Shown one piece after another: positions 8,437 through 16,071 of a stretch of DNA of 64,000 bases. The stretch is taken from contig CAZKNJ010000001.1 in the NCBI GenBank assembly GCA_964554185.1, positions 25,267 to 89,266 on the forward strand. The letters are read 5' to 3'. How positions within the stretch are numbered: position 1 is the first letter of the stretch; every line of letters begins with the position of its first letter. Position numbers and translations under genes: made by a program. The stretch is from CAZKNJ01 sp964554185. GTDB lineage: Bacteria > 4484-113. The notes below the pieces were generated by a model. That model worked only from the letters and a program-made list of their open reading frames with translations, did no database searches and was not told the origin of the DNA.

Positions 8437-8985
8437 ATGGCGTTGTTTGATTCCAACCGCACCGATGCCGAGCTTGCCGAGCTGCAAGACCAGCTCAGCG
8501 ATCTGGCAGCCGAAGTCCGCACGCTCTGGCGGCTGCTGGGAGCTGCCACCGCGGGGAGCGGAGTTGACGAAGTCGCTGTGCGCAACTCCACGGGCTACAG
8601 CGCTTCCGACCGCATTGCGCGGGACCTCGGTTACCGCCTGGGACGCGGCCAAAGCGCCGGGGTCATTGTGCGCTCGGTGCTGGAGCGGCTGGAGAATGCG
8701 GCGGAACGGCGGGTGGAGCGGGCGCTGGCGGGCGCGCTTGGAGGCGGGATTGCCGGCAGCTTCGCCGGCGGGCTGGGCGCCGCGCTGATTGAGGAGGGCG
8801 TGAACGCAATCATCCGGGCGCTGCGCAGCCGCCGCCTGCATCTGCCGCTGGTGGAAGACAAGCCTGCCGGTGGCTTCCCGCTAGCCGCCGACTACCGCGA
8901 GATCGTGCCGGCGGGAACCGAACGCGAGGATAACATTGAGCAGGAGTTGGCGCGCAAGCTGGCGCAGTACGCGATGGAGGACTGA
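8437..8985 (+). CDS. Candidate very short tape-measure protein
   Basis: 182 residues. Residues 9-35 (DAELAELQDQLSDLAAEVRTLWRLL) look like a coiled coil. Residues about 90-130 form an Ala/Gly-rich hydrophobic stretch (ALAGALGGGIAGSFAGGLGAALIEEG) like the membrane-active part of tape-measure proteins. It occupies the slot between the chaperones and the distal-tail gene, where the tape measure always lies. Known tape measures are usually 600 to over 2000 residues; this one would set a tail of only about 27 nm at 0.15 nm per residue. It may instead be a different tail protein and the tape measure truly absent. Confidence 0.45.
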   Translation: MALFDSNRTDAELAELQDQLSDLAAEVRTLWRLLGAATAGSGVDEVAVRNSTGYSASDRIARDLGYRLGRGQSAGVIVRSVLERLENAAERRVERALAGALGGGIAGSFAGGLGAALIEEGVNAIIRALRSRRLHLPLVEDKPAGGFPLAADYREIVPAGTEREDNIEQELARKLAQYAMED

Positions 8986-8986
8986 G

Positions 8987-9439
8987 ATGCTGCGAATCTG
9001 GTTCAGCAGTGAACTTGACGACACGATTGATCTTTCGCCAATCGCGCTTGAAGTGGAACACGGGTGCAACTACGCGCTGGCGACCGACATGCGGGGCAAT
9101 GTGCATCGCGTGAATTTCAGCGATGAGCGCTACTCCGTGGCCGCGCGCCTGACGCTGGCTGCTTCGCACTTGGGGCTGGAGACCGCCAACGCGGACACGC
9201 TCCGTGAGCTGCTGCTGGATCGGCTGGAAAGCGGGGACACGGTTACTGTGTTCGTGGGGGAGACCGCGCTGGCCTACAGGCTCGCAGTGACGGAGGCCCG
9301 GCCGCCGCTGCTGGGCAATGCCGAGTTCAGCGAAGTGGCAACGCGCAGCGCGGCAGCGGTTGAGGCTATCGTCACCGACGATGGCGTCTTCACCGACTTC
9401 GGCGATGTGAGCAGCGCCCTCTGGCGGGGGAGGCTGTAA
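8987..9439 (+). CDS. Putative distal tail (Dit-like) protein
   Basis: 150 residues, ATG at 8987 just after the preceding stop. Its beta-strand content (MLRIWFSSELDDTIDLSPI, DTVTVFVGETALAYRLAVTE) and its place right before the large tail-hub gene suit a distal tail or baseplate-hub protein. The TAA overlaps the next ATG by one base. No catalytic motif is visible. Confidence 0.45.
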   Translation: MLRIWFSSELDDTIDLSPIALEVEHGCNYALATDMRGNVHRVNFSDERYSVAARLTLAASHLGLETANADTLRELLLDRLESGDTVTVFVGETALAYRLAVTEARPPLLGNAEFSEVATRSAAAVEAIVTDDGVFTDFGDVSSALWRGRL

Positions 9440-11352
9440 TGGCATTCACCGAAACCGCGCGCGAACAACTGCGGCAGCTCAACAAGGACATAAGGTACTC
9501 GCTAAGCGTGCGCAATGCGCACCCCGAGGGCAACGCCTGGGTGGAGCTGCAACTGGCAGGTGAGGGATTCACCCTAGTTGCTGACCGCTCGGAGCTCGCA
9601 ACATCTCTTTCGTTTGCCACGCCCGCGACGGCGCCGCTCCACTTTGACGAGCTTGATCCAGCAAACCCACTGGCGCTCTACTCCGAGTTGAAGCTGGAGG
9701 CTGAAGTCGCCGGCGAAAGCGAAGCGCTCTTCCGCGGGTTTATCACCGAGGTGGTGGAAGAAGGAGCGCTGTTGCGCGTCCATGCGCGGGACCAGGCGGT
9801 GCGCCTGAGCCGCAGCCTGTGCCAGGTGGAACTCGAAGGCGGAACAACTGACGAGATAACCAACGCGCCACTGGTGGCGCTGCCGGATGAATATGACGCA
9901 CACACTTTCGGTTTTGATGCCGGCTCGACACCTGATGGCTTCAGCCCCACTGGAGGCCGGCGCGCTTGGAAACCTGGCGACATCCGTGTTTACTCCGCGG
10001 GCGATGAAGTGCAGCCGGACTTCTACTGCGTCTATCCGGAAAGCGGCGTAGTGAGATTCAGCGATCCTATCCCACAAGCACCGACGGTGGGAAGCGTGCG
10101 CTGCTACCTTGAAGGAACGAGCGATGTATCCGCCGCCGTTACCGCAGCGCTGCAATACCCGCAGGCCGATGGCGGCGCCGGCATTCCGCCGGAGGAGCTG
10201 GAGCTGCCAATGCTGGGGGTGGACTTGCATCGGCTGGAGTGGCGGCGCGGGCAAGGGACCGCAGCCAGCTTCGCGCAGGCTCTCACCAAGAGGCTGCCGC
10301 GTAACTACTTCTTCCGCTATGACAGCGTGGTGGGCAAGCACAAGCACTCGCTGCTGGAGCAAAGCGCCACTCCCGCGCGCAGCCTCATCAACGTCTCCGC
10401 CTTCGCCCACACCCGGACACGTGCCGCGATTTACACGCGCGTGGTGGTCACCGGCCGGCGAACGAATCCGCCCAACCTGGCGCTTGGCGCAGACATCACC
10501 GACCTGCAGGAAGGCGTCGGCGAGAAGTACGCCTGGGACGGTAACGACAAGCAGTTTGGCCAGGGCTCGGTGGCGCTTATCTACGACGGTGACAGTAACA
10601 CCGGCTTTGGCCGCCATGACGCGCCTTACGCTTACCAGTTCTACGACTTCGCGCTGCTTGACCTGGGGCTTGATGAGGACGGGCTGCCGCCGCGCATAAG
10701 CAGCGTGGAGGTCGTGGCGTCCAATTCGCAGAACGTCAACTCGCAGAAGTCCGCCAATACGATGTTCAGCTACGGCTACGAGCTGTTGGGAAGTGAGGAC
10801 GGCGTTTCCTACGAGCGCATCTCGCCCGATGCGTTGCTGCTGCTTCCGCCGCTCGCAATAGCGCGGCTCAGCGGACTTACCATGCCGCGCGTCCGCTACC
10901 TGAAGGTCAGAGTGAAGCCCGCGAAGGACGGCGTCAGCAACGAAAGCGACCCCGGGCTCGCGCTCAATGAGATACGGGTGTACGGCGACGACTGGTTTGG
11001 CGCCGAAGCACGGGTGCAAGGCGATGATCCCGCAGGCGACTTCTACTATCCAGAGCTGCTGGAAAAGGCGCAGGCCTTCGGCCCGCAGGCGCTCATCGTT
11101 GATGTTGGCGATTCGCTCGCGGAAACCGAAGCGGCGAAGCTCGCGGCCGAGCTGCTGGCGGAATCGCTCTTTGCCTACAACACTTACGAGATTGAGAGCA
11201 TTGCTGACCCGACACTGCACCTGGGTGAAACCGTATCGTACGTGCATCCCGTGACGGGCGAGGAGCATGCAATGGTGGTTGAGCGCATTGAGCTGACGCC
11301 GGTGCGCACCCGCGTCTTCGGCACCGACTACAACGCGGAGGTGCTGCGATGA
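9439..11352 (+). CDS. Large tail-tip / hub protein with an inserted discoidin (F5/8 type C-like) domain
   Basis: 637 residues. The N-terminal 330 and C-terminal 110 residues resemble siphophage tail-hub (Tal/gp27-like) proteins, with the closing PTLHLGETVSYVHPVTGEEHAMVVERIELT typical of late hub domains. Residues about 345-515 fit a galactose-binding-like jelly roll: ALIYDGDSNTGF, YQFYDFALLDLG, ISSVEVVAS, YGYELLGSEDGVSYERIS, VRYLKVRV and NEIRVYG are the usual landmarks of F5/8 type C domains. Such domains bind sugars or phospholipids, so the insert could bind a cell-surface glycan. The gene overlaps both neighbours by a few bases. This is the longest gene in the cluster. Confidence 0.65.
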   Translation: MAFTETAREQLRQLNKDIRYSLSVRNAHPEGNAWVELQLAGEGFTLVADRSELATSLSFATPATAPLHFDELDPANPLALYSELKLEAEVAGESEALFRGFITEVVEEGALLRVHARDQAVRLSRSLCQVELEGGTTDEITNAPLVALPDEYDAHTFGFDAGSTPDGFSPTGGRRAWKPGDIRVYSAGDEVQPDFYCVYPESGVVRFSDPIPQAPTVGSVRCYLEGTSDVSAAVTAALQYPQADGGAGIPPEELELPMLGVDLHRLEWRRGQGTAASFAQALTKRLPRNYFFRYDSVVGKHKHSLLEQSATPARSLINVSAFAHTRTRAAIYTRVVVTGRRTNPPNLALGADITDLQEGVGEKYAWDGNDKQFGQGSVALIYDGDSNTGFGRHDAPYAYQFYDFALLDLGLDEDGLPPRISSVEVVASNSQNVNSQKSANTMFSYGYELLGSEDGVSYERISPDALLLLPPLAIARLSGLTMPRVRYLKVRVKPAKDGVSNESDPGLALNEIRVYGDDWFGAEARVQGDDPAGDFYYPELLEKAQAFGPQALIVDVGDSLAETEAAKLAAELLAESLFAYNTYEIESIADPTLHLGETVSYVHPVTGEEHAMVVERIELTPVRTRVFGTDYNAEVLR

Positions 11353-12143
11353 AAACGCCCCGCAGTTTCACCGGCGGTCTGGAAGCGGCCATTGACCGCC
11401 GGCTGGAGAATGCCGCGCAGCGGGTGAAAGGGCTGCGCAGCGAGCTGGTGGCACGGAATGCGGCTTTCGGCGGTCCCGGTGGCGGAGACGACTACGAGCT
11501 GGGCGGAGTGAGTTCGCTTGCCGTGCCGGGCTGCGCACCTCTGGACGGTGACGTAATACTGGCCGGAGCGGACGGTTTGGAAACAGCTTCCGCCGGGCAG
11601 ACCATCCAGATCGCTCCTCCGCGGCTAAGGCACTTCGCCAATCCCCGGACGCCGCTTTCCTCCTCGCCGCTGGCATCACTGGTGCTGCATCGCATCTACC
11701 TGCATCCGCTGGAGCTTGCAGGAGCGATGGAGATTACCGCTCTCTACTTACGCATCGAGCGCAACGGCAACCCGGACGACAATGCGCCGATGCTGGAATG
11801 CGCGCTGTATAAGCGCAACGCCTCTGAGGACGGCTTCACCCGTGAAGCTCACTTCGGCAGCCTGCGCTATGCGGATCTCGCCGCGCTTGGCGGCGGCGTG
11901 CAATGCATGCAGCTTGCCAGCGCGGTATTGGTGCCGGCAGGCCAGCATTTCGTCGCGGTTCTCTACAAGTACATGGGCGCGGACGGATACCGCCTGGGCT
12001 CATGCAGCGCGAGCGGAGCCTGCTTCCCCGGCGCGGGCTTCTACCGGGACGGTGTGGCGCTGGACCTGCCTTTGACGCTGCTTGATGCCGACCTCTCTAC
12101 ACCGGCCGGCGCGCTGGTCTGGCTGGAGCTGTCTGGCGAGTGA
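11349..12143 (+). CDS. Putative tail fibre / receptor-binding protein
   Basis: 264 residues, starting 4 bases before the end of the hub gene (ATGA). It has an N-terminal helix (GGLEAAIDRRLENAAQRVKGLRSELVARN), a Gly-rich hinge, then a beta-rich part with AMEITALYLRIERNGN, MLECALYKRN and QHFVAVLYKYM. This order fits a short fibre: an N-terminal coiled anchor and a C-terminal recognition domain. There are no collagen repeats and no depolymerase motif. The receptor is unknown. Confidence 0.45.
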   Translation: MKTPRSFTGGLEAAIDRRLENAAQRVKGLRSELVARNAAFGGPGGGDDYELGGVSSLAVPGCAPLDGDVILAGADGLETASAGQTIQIAPPRLRHFANPRTPLSSSPLASLVLHRIYLHPLELAGAMEITALYLRIERNGNPDDNAPMLECALYKRNASEDGFTREAHFGSLRYADLAALGGGVQCMQLASAVLVPAGQHFVAVLYKYMGADGYRLGSCSASGACFPGAGFYRDGVALDLPLTLLDADLSTPAGALVWLELSGE

Positions 12144-12174
12144 GAAATACACCAATTCTGAACAGGAGGATTGA

Positions 12175-12417
12175 ATGGACGTAAAGAGCTTGGGTAAGAA
12201 GCTACTGGCCTTTGTGCTGCGGCTGCTGTTTGCCATTTATGAGGCGGAATCCGATCTGCTGCTCGACCTGGTGGCGGAAGTGCGCGCCGAAGGGCTGGAC
12301 GGCGAGGAAGCGCGGCGCGAAGTCTTCCGCCGTTTCCGTCAGCGCTACGGCGGCGAGATCCGCGACTCGCTGCTCAACATGCTGATTGAAGCTGCGGTGG
12401 TTGCGGGCAAGGGTTAG
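12175..12417 (+). CDS. Small helical protein of the lysis region, function unknown
   Basis: 80 residues with a strong AGGAGG site upstream. The N-terminal half is amphipathic to hydrophobic (LGKKLLAFVLRLLFAIYEAESDLLLDLV) and the middle is highly charged (EEARREVFRRFRQRYGGEIRDSL). It is not clearly membrane-spanning. It stands just before the holin-like gene, so a role in lysis or particle release is possible but unproven. Confidence 0.45.
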   Translation: MDVKSLGKKLLAFVLRLLFAIYEAESDLLLDLVAEVRAEGLDGEEARREVFRRFRQRYGGEIRDSLLNMLIEAAVVAGKG

Positions 12418-12419
12418 CG

Positions 12420-12725
12420 ATGGACCAGTGGCTCACCATATTCGGCAACCTCGGCATCGGCGGCGGGCTGGCGTTTTTCTTCGCGTGGTATCTCGTGCGG
12501 ATGGCGATGCCGGCGCTGATGCGGGAGAACGCCGAGCAGCGCAAGGAGTTTCTGCGCCATCTCGTGCAGCAGCGAAGCGAGTTCACCGCTGCGCTGACGG
12601 GGCTGAAGGACTCCAACGAGCGCGTGGCTGCAAGGCTCATGGCCGAGCTGGCGGGAATGGCAGGTGAAGTGAGGGGCTGCTTGGCTACAGGAACCTCTTG
12701 CCGCTCCAAGGCTGGCGGCGAATGA
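12420..12725 (+). CDS. Holin-like small membrane protein
   Basis: 101 residues. One membrane helix at about 5-29 (LTIFGNLGIGGGLAFFFAWYLVRMA) is followed by a charged coiled-coil region (MRENAEQRKEFLRHLVQQRSEFTAALTGLKDSNERV). This build matches BhlA/UviB-type small holins, which form pores and release or assist the lysin. Its stop overlaps the amidase start as ATGA, which is the classic holin-endolysin arrangement. Confidence 0.6.
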   Translation: MDQWLTIFGNLGIGGGLAFFFAWYLVRMAMPALMRENAEQRKEFLRHLVQQRSEFTAALTGLKDSNERVAARLMAELAGMAGEVRGCLATGTSCRSKAGGE

Positions 12726-13186
12726 GCTTGCGCATCGTTGATGTGCGCGCCAGCCTGCCCGCCAGCCGCCGGCGCAAGTACGCCACCAGGGCGCTTGCGA
12801 CCATCGCGCGCCTGGTGGTGCACCACTCAGGCACCGACGGCGGCACGCCCGAGTCGTTTGCGGCCTATCACACCTATGCGCTGGGCTGGCCGGGCATCGG
12901 TTACCACTACGTTATCGCCAAGGACGGGACGGTGTACAAAACCAACGCGCTGTCCACCGTGAGCTACCATGCACGGGGAGCGAATCTCAACGGCGTGGGC
13001 GCCTGCCTGGTCGGCGATTTCAACCGCAAACACCCAACCTTGGAGCAGCTTGAGAGCTTGCGCGGGTTGCTTCGCGTGCTGAAGCTGCATCTGCCCCGCG
13101 CGGAAGTGGTGTTTCATCGCGAAGTACCAGGCGCCCAGACCACCTGCCCCGGACGGAACTTCACGCGAGACTTGTTGCAGAACTAG
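12722..13186 (+). CDS. N-acetylmuramoyl-L-alanine amidase (phage lysin type)
   Basis: 154 residues, a single Amidase_2/PGRP domain of the T7 lysozyme type. Zinc ligands are visible as the first H in VVHHSG, a later H in VVFHREVPGA and C in TTCPGRNF; Y in GYHYVIAKDG is the usual conserved tyrosine. It cleaves the amide bond between the glycan chain and the stem peptide. It has no signal peptide, so it needs a holin, which the upstream gene can supply. ATG at 12722 in an ATGA overlap. Its stop codon shares CTAG with the convergent host PHP gene, a junction hard to explain by recent prophage insertion. Confidence 0.85.
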   Translation: MSLRIVDVRASLPASRRRKYATRALATIARLVVHHSGTDGGTPESFAAYHTYALGWPGIGYHYVIAKDGTVYKTNALSTVSYHARGANLNGVGACLVGDFNRKHPTLEQLESLRGLLRVLKLHLPRAEVVFHREVPGAQTTCPGRNFTRDLLQN

Positions 13187-14052
13187 AGAGTGGGCAGGCC
13201 CAGGCGCTCCAGCAGCGTGTTCACGTGCTCCGGCGGCATCCGCCATCCCGGGTAGGGCCCACCAAAGTAGCCGTGCCAGTCGCTCCCGCCGGTGGCGATG
13301 AGGCTGCGGGCGCGGACGATTCCGAGCAACTCGTCCTGCGTCGCCTCTTGTCCCTGGTAGAAAACTTCAATGCCGTCAATGTCCTGCTCCAGGGCGAAGT
13401 GCCGTGCAGCCTCCGGCGTGATCTTTGACGGGTGCGCCAGCACGACGAGGCCTTCATGCCGCCGGATCCAGGCAATGCCCTCTGCCAGCTTCATCGGCGG
13501 GGGGAGGTACGCTGTGCCGCCTGGCCCGATTGTTTCCTCAGCAAACCGGTCGTACCACCGCTTTAGGCTTCCCGTAACCAGCCCGAGCGCCGCCCACAGC
13601 GGATGGCGGGCAACATAATCCAGCACATAGTGCGCAGTGATTATCGGGTTGGGATGTGCCCTCCGCCGCAGCCGCTCATAGTCAAAGACGTAGCCCTGCT
13701 CCGCCAGCCGGCGGCAGATGAGCCGGTGGTGGGCGTTGCGCTGTTCGCGCAACTCCGTGAGTGAGGCGATCAGCTTCTCGTCATAGCGCAGGCCGTAGCC
13801 GAGCAAGTGGATCTCGCATCCCGCTCCCCCTTCTTCGTGCCAAGTGGTCAGCTCAACTGCGGGAATCCCGATGATGCCGCGTTCAGCAGCGGCAGCGAAG
13901 AACTCGGGGAAGCCCAGCGCGGTGTCGTGGTCGGTGAGAGCGGCTACTCGCACTTCCTTGCGAGCCAATATGGAGGCGAGCCGTGACGGCGAATAGCGCC
14001 CGTCGGAGTTGCACGAGTGGAAATGCAGGTCGCAGCCTATTTCAGGCCTCAC
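13183..14052 (-). CDS. PHP-domain metal-dependent phosphoesterase (YciV / RNase AM-like)
   Basis: 289 residues. N-terminal DLHFHSCNSDGRYSP gives the HxH metal site, then ALTDHDT and a conserved E in PAVELT, and late motifs VVLAHP and GGSDWHG complete the PHP barrel. Family members hydrolyse 3'-5' nucleotides or trim 5' ends of RNA; the exact substrate here is unknown. GTG start at 14052, set by an extended -10 (TGTTATAAT) ending 8 nt upstream. The promoter lies over the stop codon of the next gene on the same strand. Confidence 0.85.
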   Translation of the reverse strand: MRPEIGCDLHFHSCNSDGRYSPSRLASILARKEVRVAALTDHDTALGFPEFFAAAAERGIIGIPAVELTTWHEEGGAGCEIHLLGYGLRYDEKLIASLTELREQRNAHHRLICRRLAEQGYVFDYERLRRRAHPNPIITAHYVLDYVARHPLWAALGLVTGSLKRWYDRFAEETIGPGGTAYLPPPMKLAEGIAWIRRHEGLVVLAHPSKITPEAARHFALEQDIDGIEVFYQGQEATQDELLGIVRARSLIATGGSDWHGYFGGPYPGWRMPPEHVNTLLERLGLPTL

Positions 14053-14060
14053 GGCCAGCC

Positions 14061-14069
14061 ATTATAACA
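14061..14069 (-). promoter_or_regulatory. Extended -10 of the PHP gene, leaderless arrangement
   Basis: On the minus strand this reads TGTTATAAT, ending 8 nt before the GTG start at 14052. It overlaps the stop codon of the upstream membrane-protein gene. Confidence 0.6.
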
Positions 14070-14460
14070 GCGCGTGGATCAGCACTTGCGAGTAGAAGGT
14101 TAGTAGTGCAATGATGAGCAGAAGCAACACGAGCGCCACCAGCAATCCGATAGCCGCTTGCGGGTTGAACGGAGCCGAACGCACATAGTAATCCACCGAC
14201 CGCACAAGTGGCGGACGCGCGGCCCATCTTTCTTCCAGGTGTTTGCGCCACTCGCGCATGAACTCCTCATTCTCCTCAATCCTGCCCGGCAGCATCATGT
14301 ACAGATGGTAGGCTCCAAAGAAAACGCTGCCGAAGAACACGACTGCGAGCAGTGCAGGAATGAACAAGCCGAAGGCGATGAACGAGAAGAAGAGGATGAA
14401 GAAAGTGCTGAACCACGCGACGACTACCTTCGGGTCGAAGATTCTCGTTTGCGCCTTCAT
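14062..14460 (-). CDS. Small multi-pass membrane protein, function unknown
   Basis: 132 residues. A hydrophobic stretch at about 12-52 can form two membrane helices, then comes a charged loop (LPGRIEENEEFMREWRKHLEERW) and a third helix at about 105-128. It resembles the common small bacterial integral membrane proteins of unknown role. ATG start with TATAAT at 14470-14475 nine nt upstream. Confidence 0.7.
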   Translation of the reverse strand: MKAQTRIFDPKVVVAWFSTFFILFFSFIAFGLFIPALLAVVFFGSVFFGAYHLYMMLPGRIEENEEFMREWRKHLEERWAARPPLVRSVDYYVRSAPFNPQAAIGLLVALVLLLLIIALLTFYSQVLIHALL

Positions 14461-14469
14461 CCCGAATAG

Positions 14470-14475
14470 ATTATA
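14470..14475 (-). promoter_or_regulatory. -10 box before the small membrane protein gene
   Basis: TATAAT on the minus strand, ending 9 nt before the ATG at 14460; predicted leader 0-3 nt. Confidence 0.5.
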
Positions 14476-14481
14476 CCTTCA

Positions 14482-15930
14482 CTATCTTTGGTCTTGCCCT
14501 GCCTGCTCCAAGATGAAGCGCTCGGCATCCTGGCGGGTGCGCACTTCGCCTTCCACCTGCGCTTCAAGCAGCGCTTCTTTGAGTTCACCGACGCGCGGCC
14601 CCTCCGGCAGGCTCGTAAGCTCCATAATTTGCTTGCCCGTCAGCAGCGCCACCGGCTCGGCAACATCCTTCCCCACATACAGGTGCCACAGAATCGCATT
14701 GGCCACTTCCTCGTGATCGGCGAGAAACTGCTCGGTCACGGCTTCGCCTCTGGTGGCGCGCGCGTCGGCCAGCGCATGCAGGCACGACATCGCGGTCGCA
14801 TCGCCCAGCTTCCGGCAGTAGCGGTAGATGAGCTTGTTGCTCACCGGCAGGTCGTTGCAGTAGAAGCCGATGCGCAGGTGCTCCTCAATCAGGAGTTCCA
14901 ATAACTCGCGCTCCTGATTGCTCAGCCGCAGCCGTTCGAAGGCGCCAGAAGCGATATCGCGGCCGACGCTCTGATGGCCGTAGAAAGAAAGCCTGCCGTC
15001 TTCCTGTTTCTGTGCGGTTTGCGGCTTGCCGATGTCGTGGAACAGCAGCGCGAGCTTCGTGAGCGCGGCGCGCGTGGCCGGCGGCGAGACGATCTCCCGC
15101 ATTTCATTCAGTACACGCTCGCGAACATCATCCGCCAACCCTTCGCCAGTGGCGAGGATGTGCTCCAACTCCCGCACAGATTCAAGGCTGTGCTCCAGTA
15201 CCGGCAAGTGGTGGTACTCGTTTTGCGCAAAGCCGCGCATCCGCTCAATCTCGGGGAAAAGCACGGTGAGCACTCCGGCAGCATCCATTGCCTTAAGCCC
15301 TTTGGCTGCTCCATCACACCGCAGCATCAGCATTAGCTCTTCGCGTGTTCGCTCGGACGCCGATTGCGTGAGTTTCTCCGCGTGGATCTCCAGGAGCTTG
15401 TGCGTAGTGTCCTCAATCTTGAAACCCAGCTGCACCATGAAGCGGAAAGCCCGTAGTAATCGTAGCGGGTCGTCCAGCAGGTTCTTCTCGCTGATGCTAA
15501 CGACTCGTTTGGCGGCAAGATCTTCCAAGCCTTTAGCCGGATCCATTAGATTTGCGGCAGCCAGTTCAGTTCCTATGTAGTTCAAGTCAAGGGCGATTGC
15601 ATTGATGCTGAAATCCCGCCTTAGCAGGTCGTCTTCACGGCTGCCGCCCTGCATCGGTGCTACATCCACCGTACCGTAAGGTAGAGCGAAGCGGTCGGTG
15701 CGAAACCGGTCGCCCAGGCGGAAGGATTCGCGGCCGAGCGTTTCGGCCAGGATGGCTGACCCAGTCTCGTAATCTCCCTCCAGCACCAAATCAACGTCAC
15801 CGAGATTGCGGTCCAGTAGCGCGTCGCGGATGAAGCCCCCGACCAGATAGCCAGCAAGTCCGCTCTCCGGTAGCTGCGAAAGGGCGGGGTGGAAACGAAC
15901 GCACCTGGTCAAGTTGGCGAAATCCAGCAT
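14482..15930 (-). CDS. tRNA nucleotidyltransferase / poly(A) polymerase family with HD domain
   Basis: 482 residues. Class II nucleotidyltransferase: LVGGFIRDALL and the catalytic pair in GDVDLVLEGD, the RRDFSINAIA motif, and DDPLRLLRAFRF which reads bases. The middle HD domain shows HDIGKPQT and GHQSVG. Members add CCA, CC or A to tRNA 3' ends or make poly(A). A second, different member lies 4.4 kb away, so labour may be split. ATG at 15930 is chosen over GTG at 15933 because an extended -10 (TGCTAATAT) ends 6 nt upstream of the ATG. Confidence 0.85.
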   Translation of the reverse strand: MLDFANLTRCVRFHPALSQLPESGLAGYLVGGFIRDALLDRNLGDVDLVLEGDYETGSAILAETLGRESFRLGDRFRTDRFALPYGTVDVAPMQGGSREDDLLRRDFSINAIALDLNYIGTELAAANLMDPAKGLEDLAAKRVVSISEKNLLDDPLRLLRAFRFMVQLGFKIEDTTHKLLEIHAEKLTQSASERTREELMLMLRCDGAAKGLKAMDAAGVLTVLFPEIERMRGFAQNEYHHLPVLEHSLESVRELEHILATGEGLADDVRERVLNEMREIVSPPATRAALTKLALLFHDIGKPQTAQKQEDGRLSFYGHQSVGRDIASGAFERLRLSNQERELLELLIEEHLRIGFYCNDLPVSNKLIYRYCRKLGDATAMSCLHALADARATRGEAVTEQFLADHEEVANAILWHLYVGKDVAEPVALLTGKQIMELTSLPEGPRVGELKEALLEAQVEGEVRTRQDAERFILEQAGQDQR

Positions 15931-15936
15931 CACCCG

Positions 15937-15945
15937 ATATTAGCA
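15937..15945 (-). promoter_or_regulatory. Extended -10 of the HD-type tRNA nucleotidyltransferase gene
   Basis: Minus-strand TGCTAATAT, 6 nt before the ATG at 15930; predicts a leaderless mRNA and decides the start codon. Confidence 0.5.
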
Positions 15946-16025
15946 CAAGGCTGGCAGTAGCGCGTCTCCAGAGTCCTGTCAGACGTTTGGATATTGGTAG
16001 ACCCGATATGTGGTAGAATAATATA

Positions 16026-16046
16026 GGTATACCAATATAATATTGG
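16026..16046 (+). promoter_or_regulatory. Palindromic operator candidate and -10 of the XRE regulator gene
   Basis: GGTATACC at 16026-16033 is a perfect palindrome and runs into CCAATAT-A-ATATTGG at 16032-16046, a 15-bp perfect palindrome with one central base. TATAAT (16036-16041) lies inside it. A further ATATTGGT half-site is at 15991-15998. A regulator bound here would block its own promoter, so autorepression is likely. Confidence 0.55.
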
Positions 16047-16071
16047 TTCACTAAAGGAGCGAGGGGTTACC

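Noticed and set aside
9574..11268. A 564-codon open frame antisense to the tail-hub gene
   Set aside because: It mirrors codon bias of the GC-rich sense gene; it has no domain, start signal or ribosome site.
2749..13186. Complete, recently integrated prophage
   Set aside because: No integrase, terminase, replication genes or flanking direct repeats, and the right end shares stop-codon bases with a host gene.
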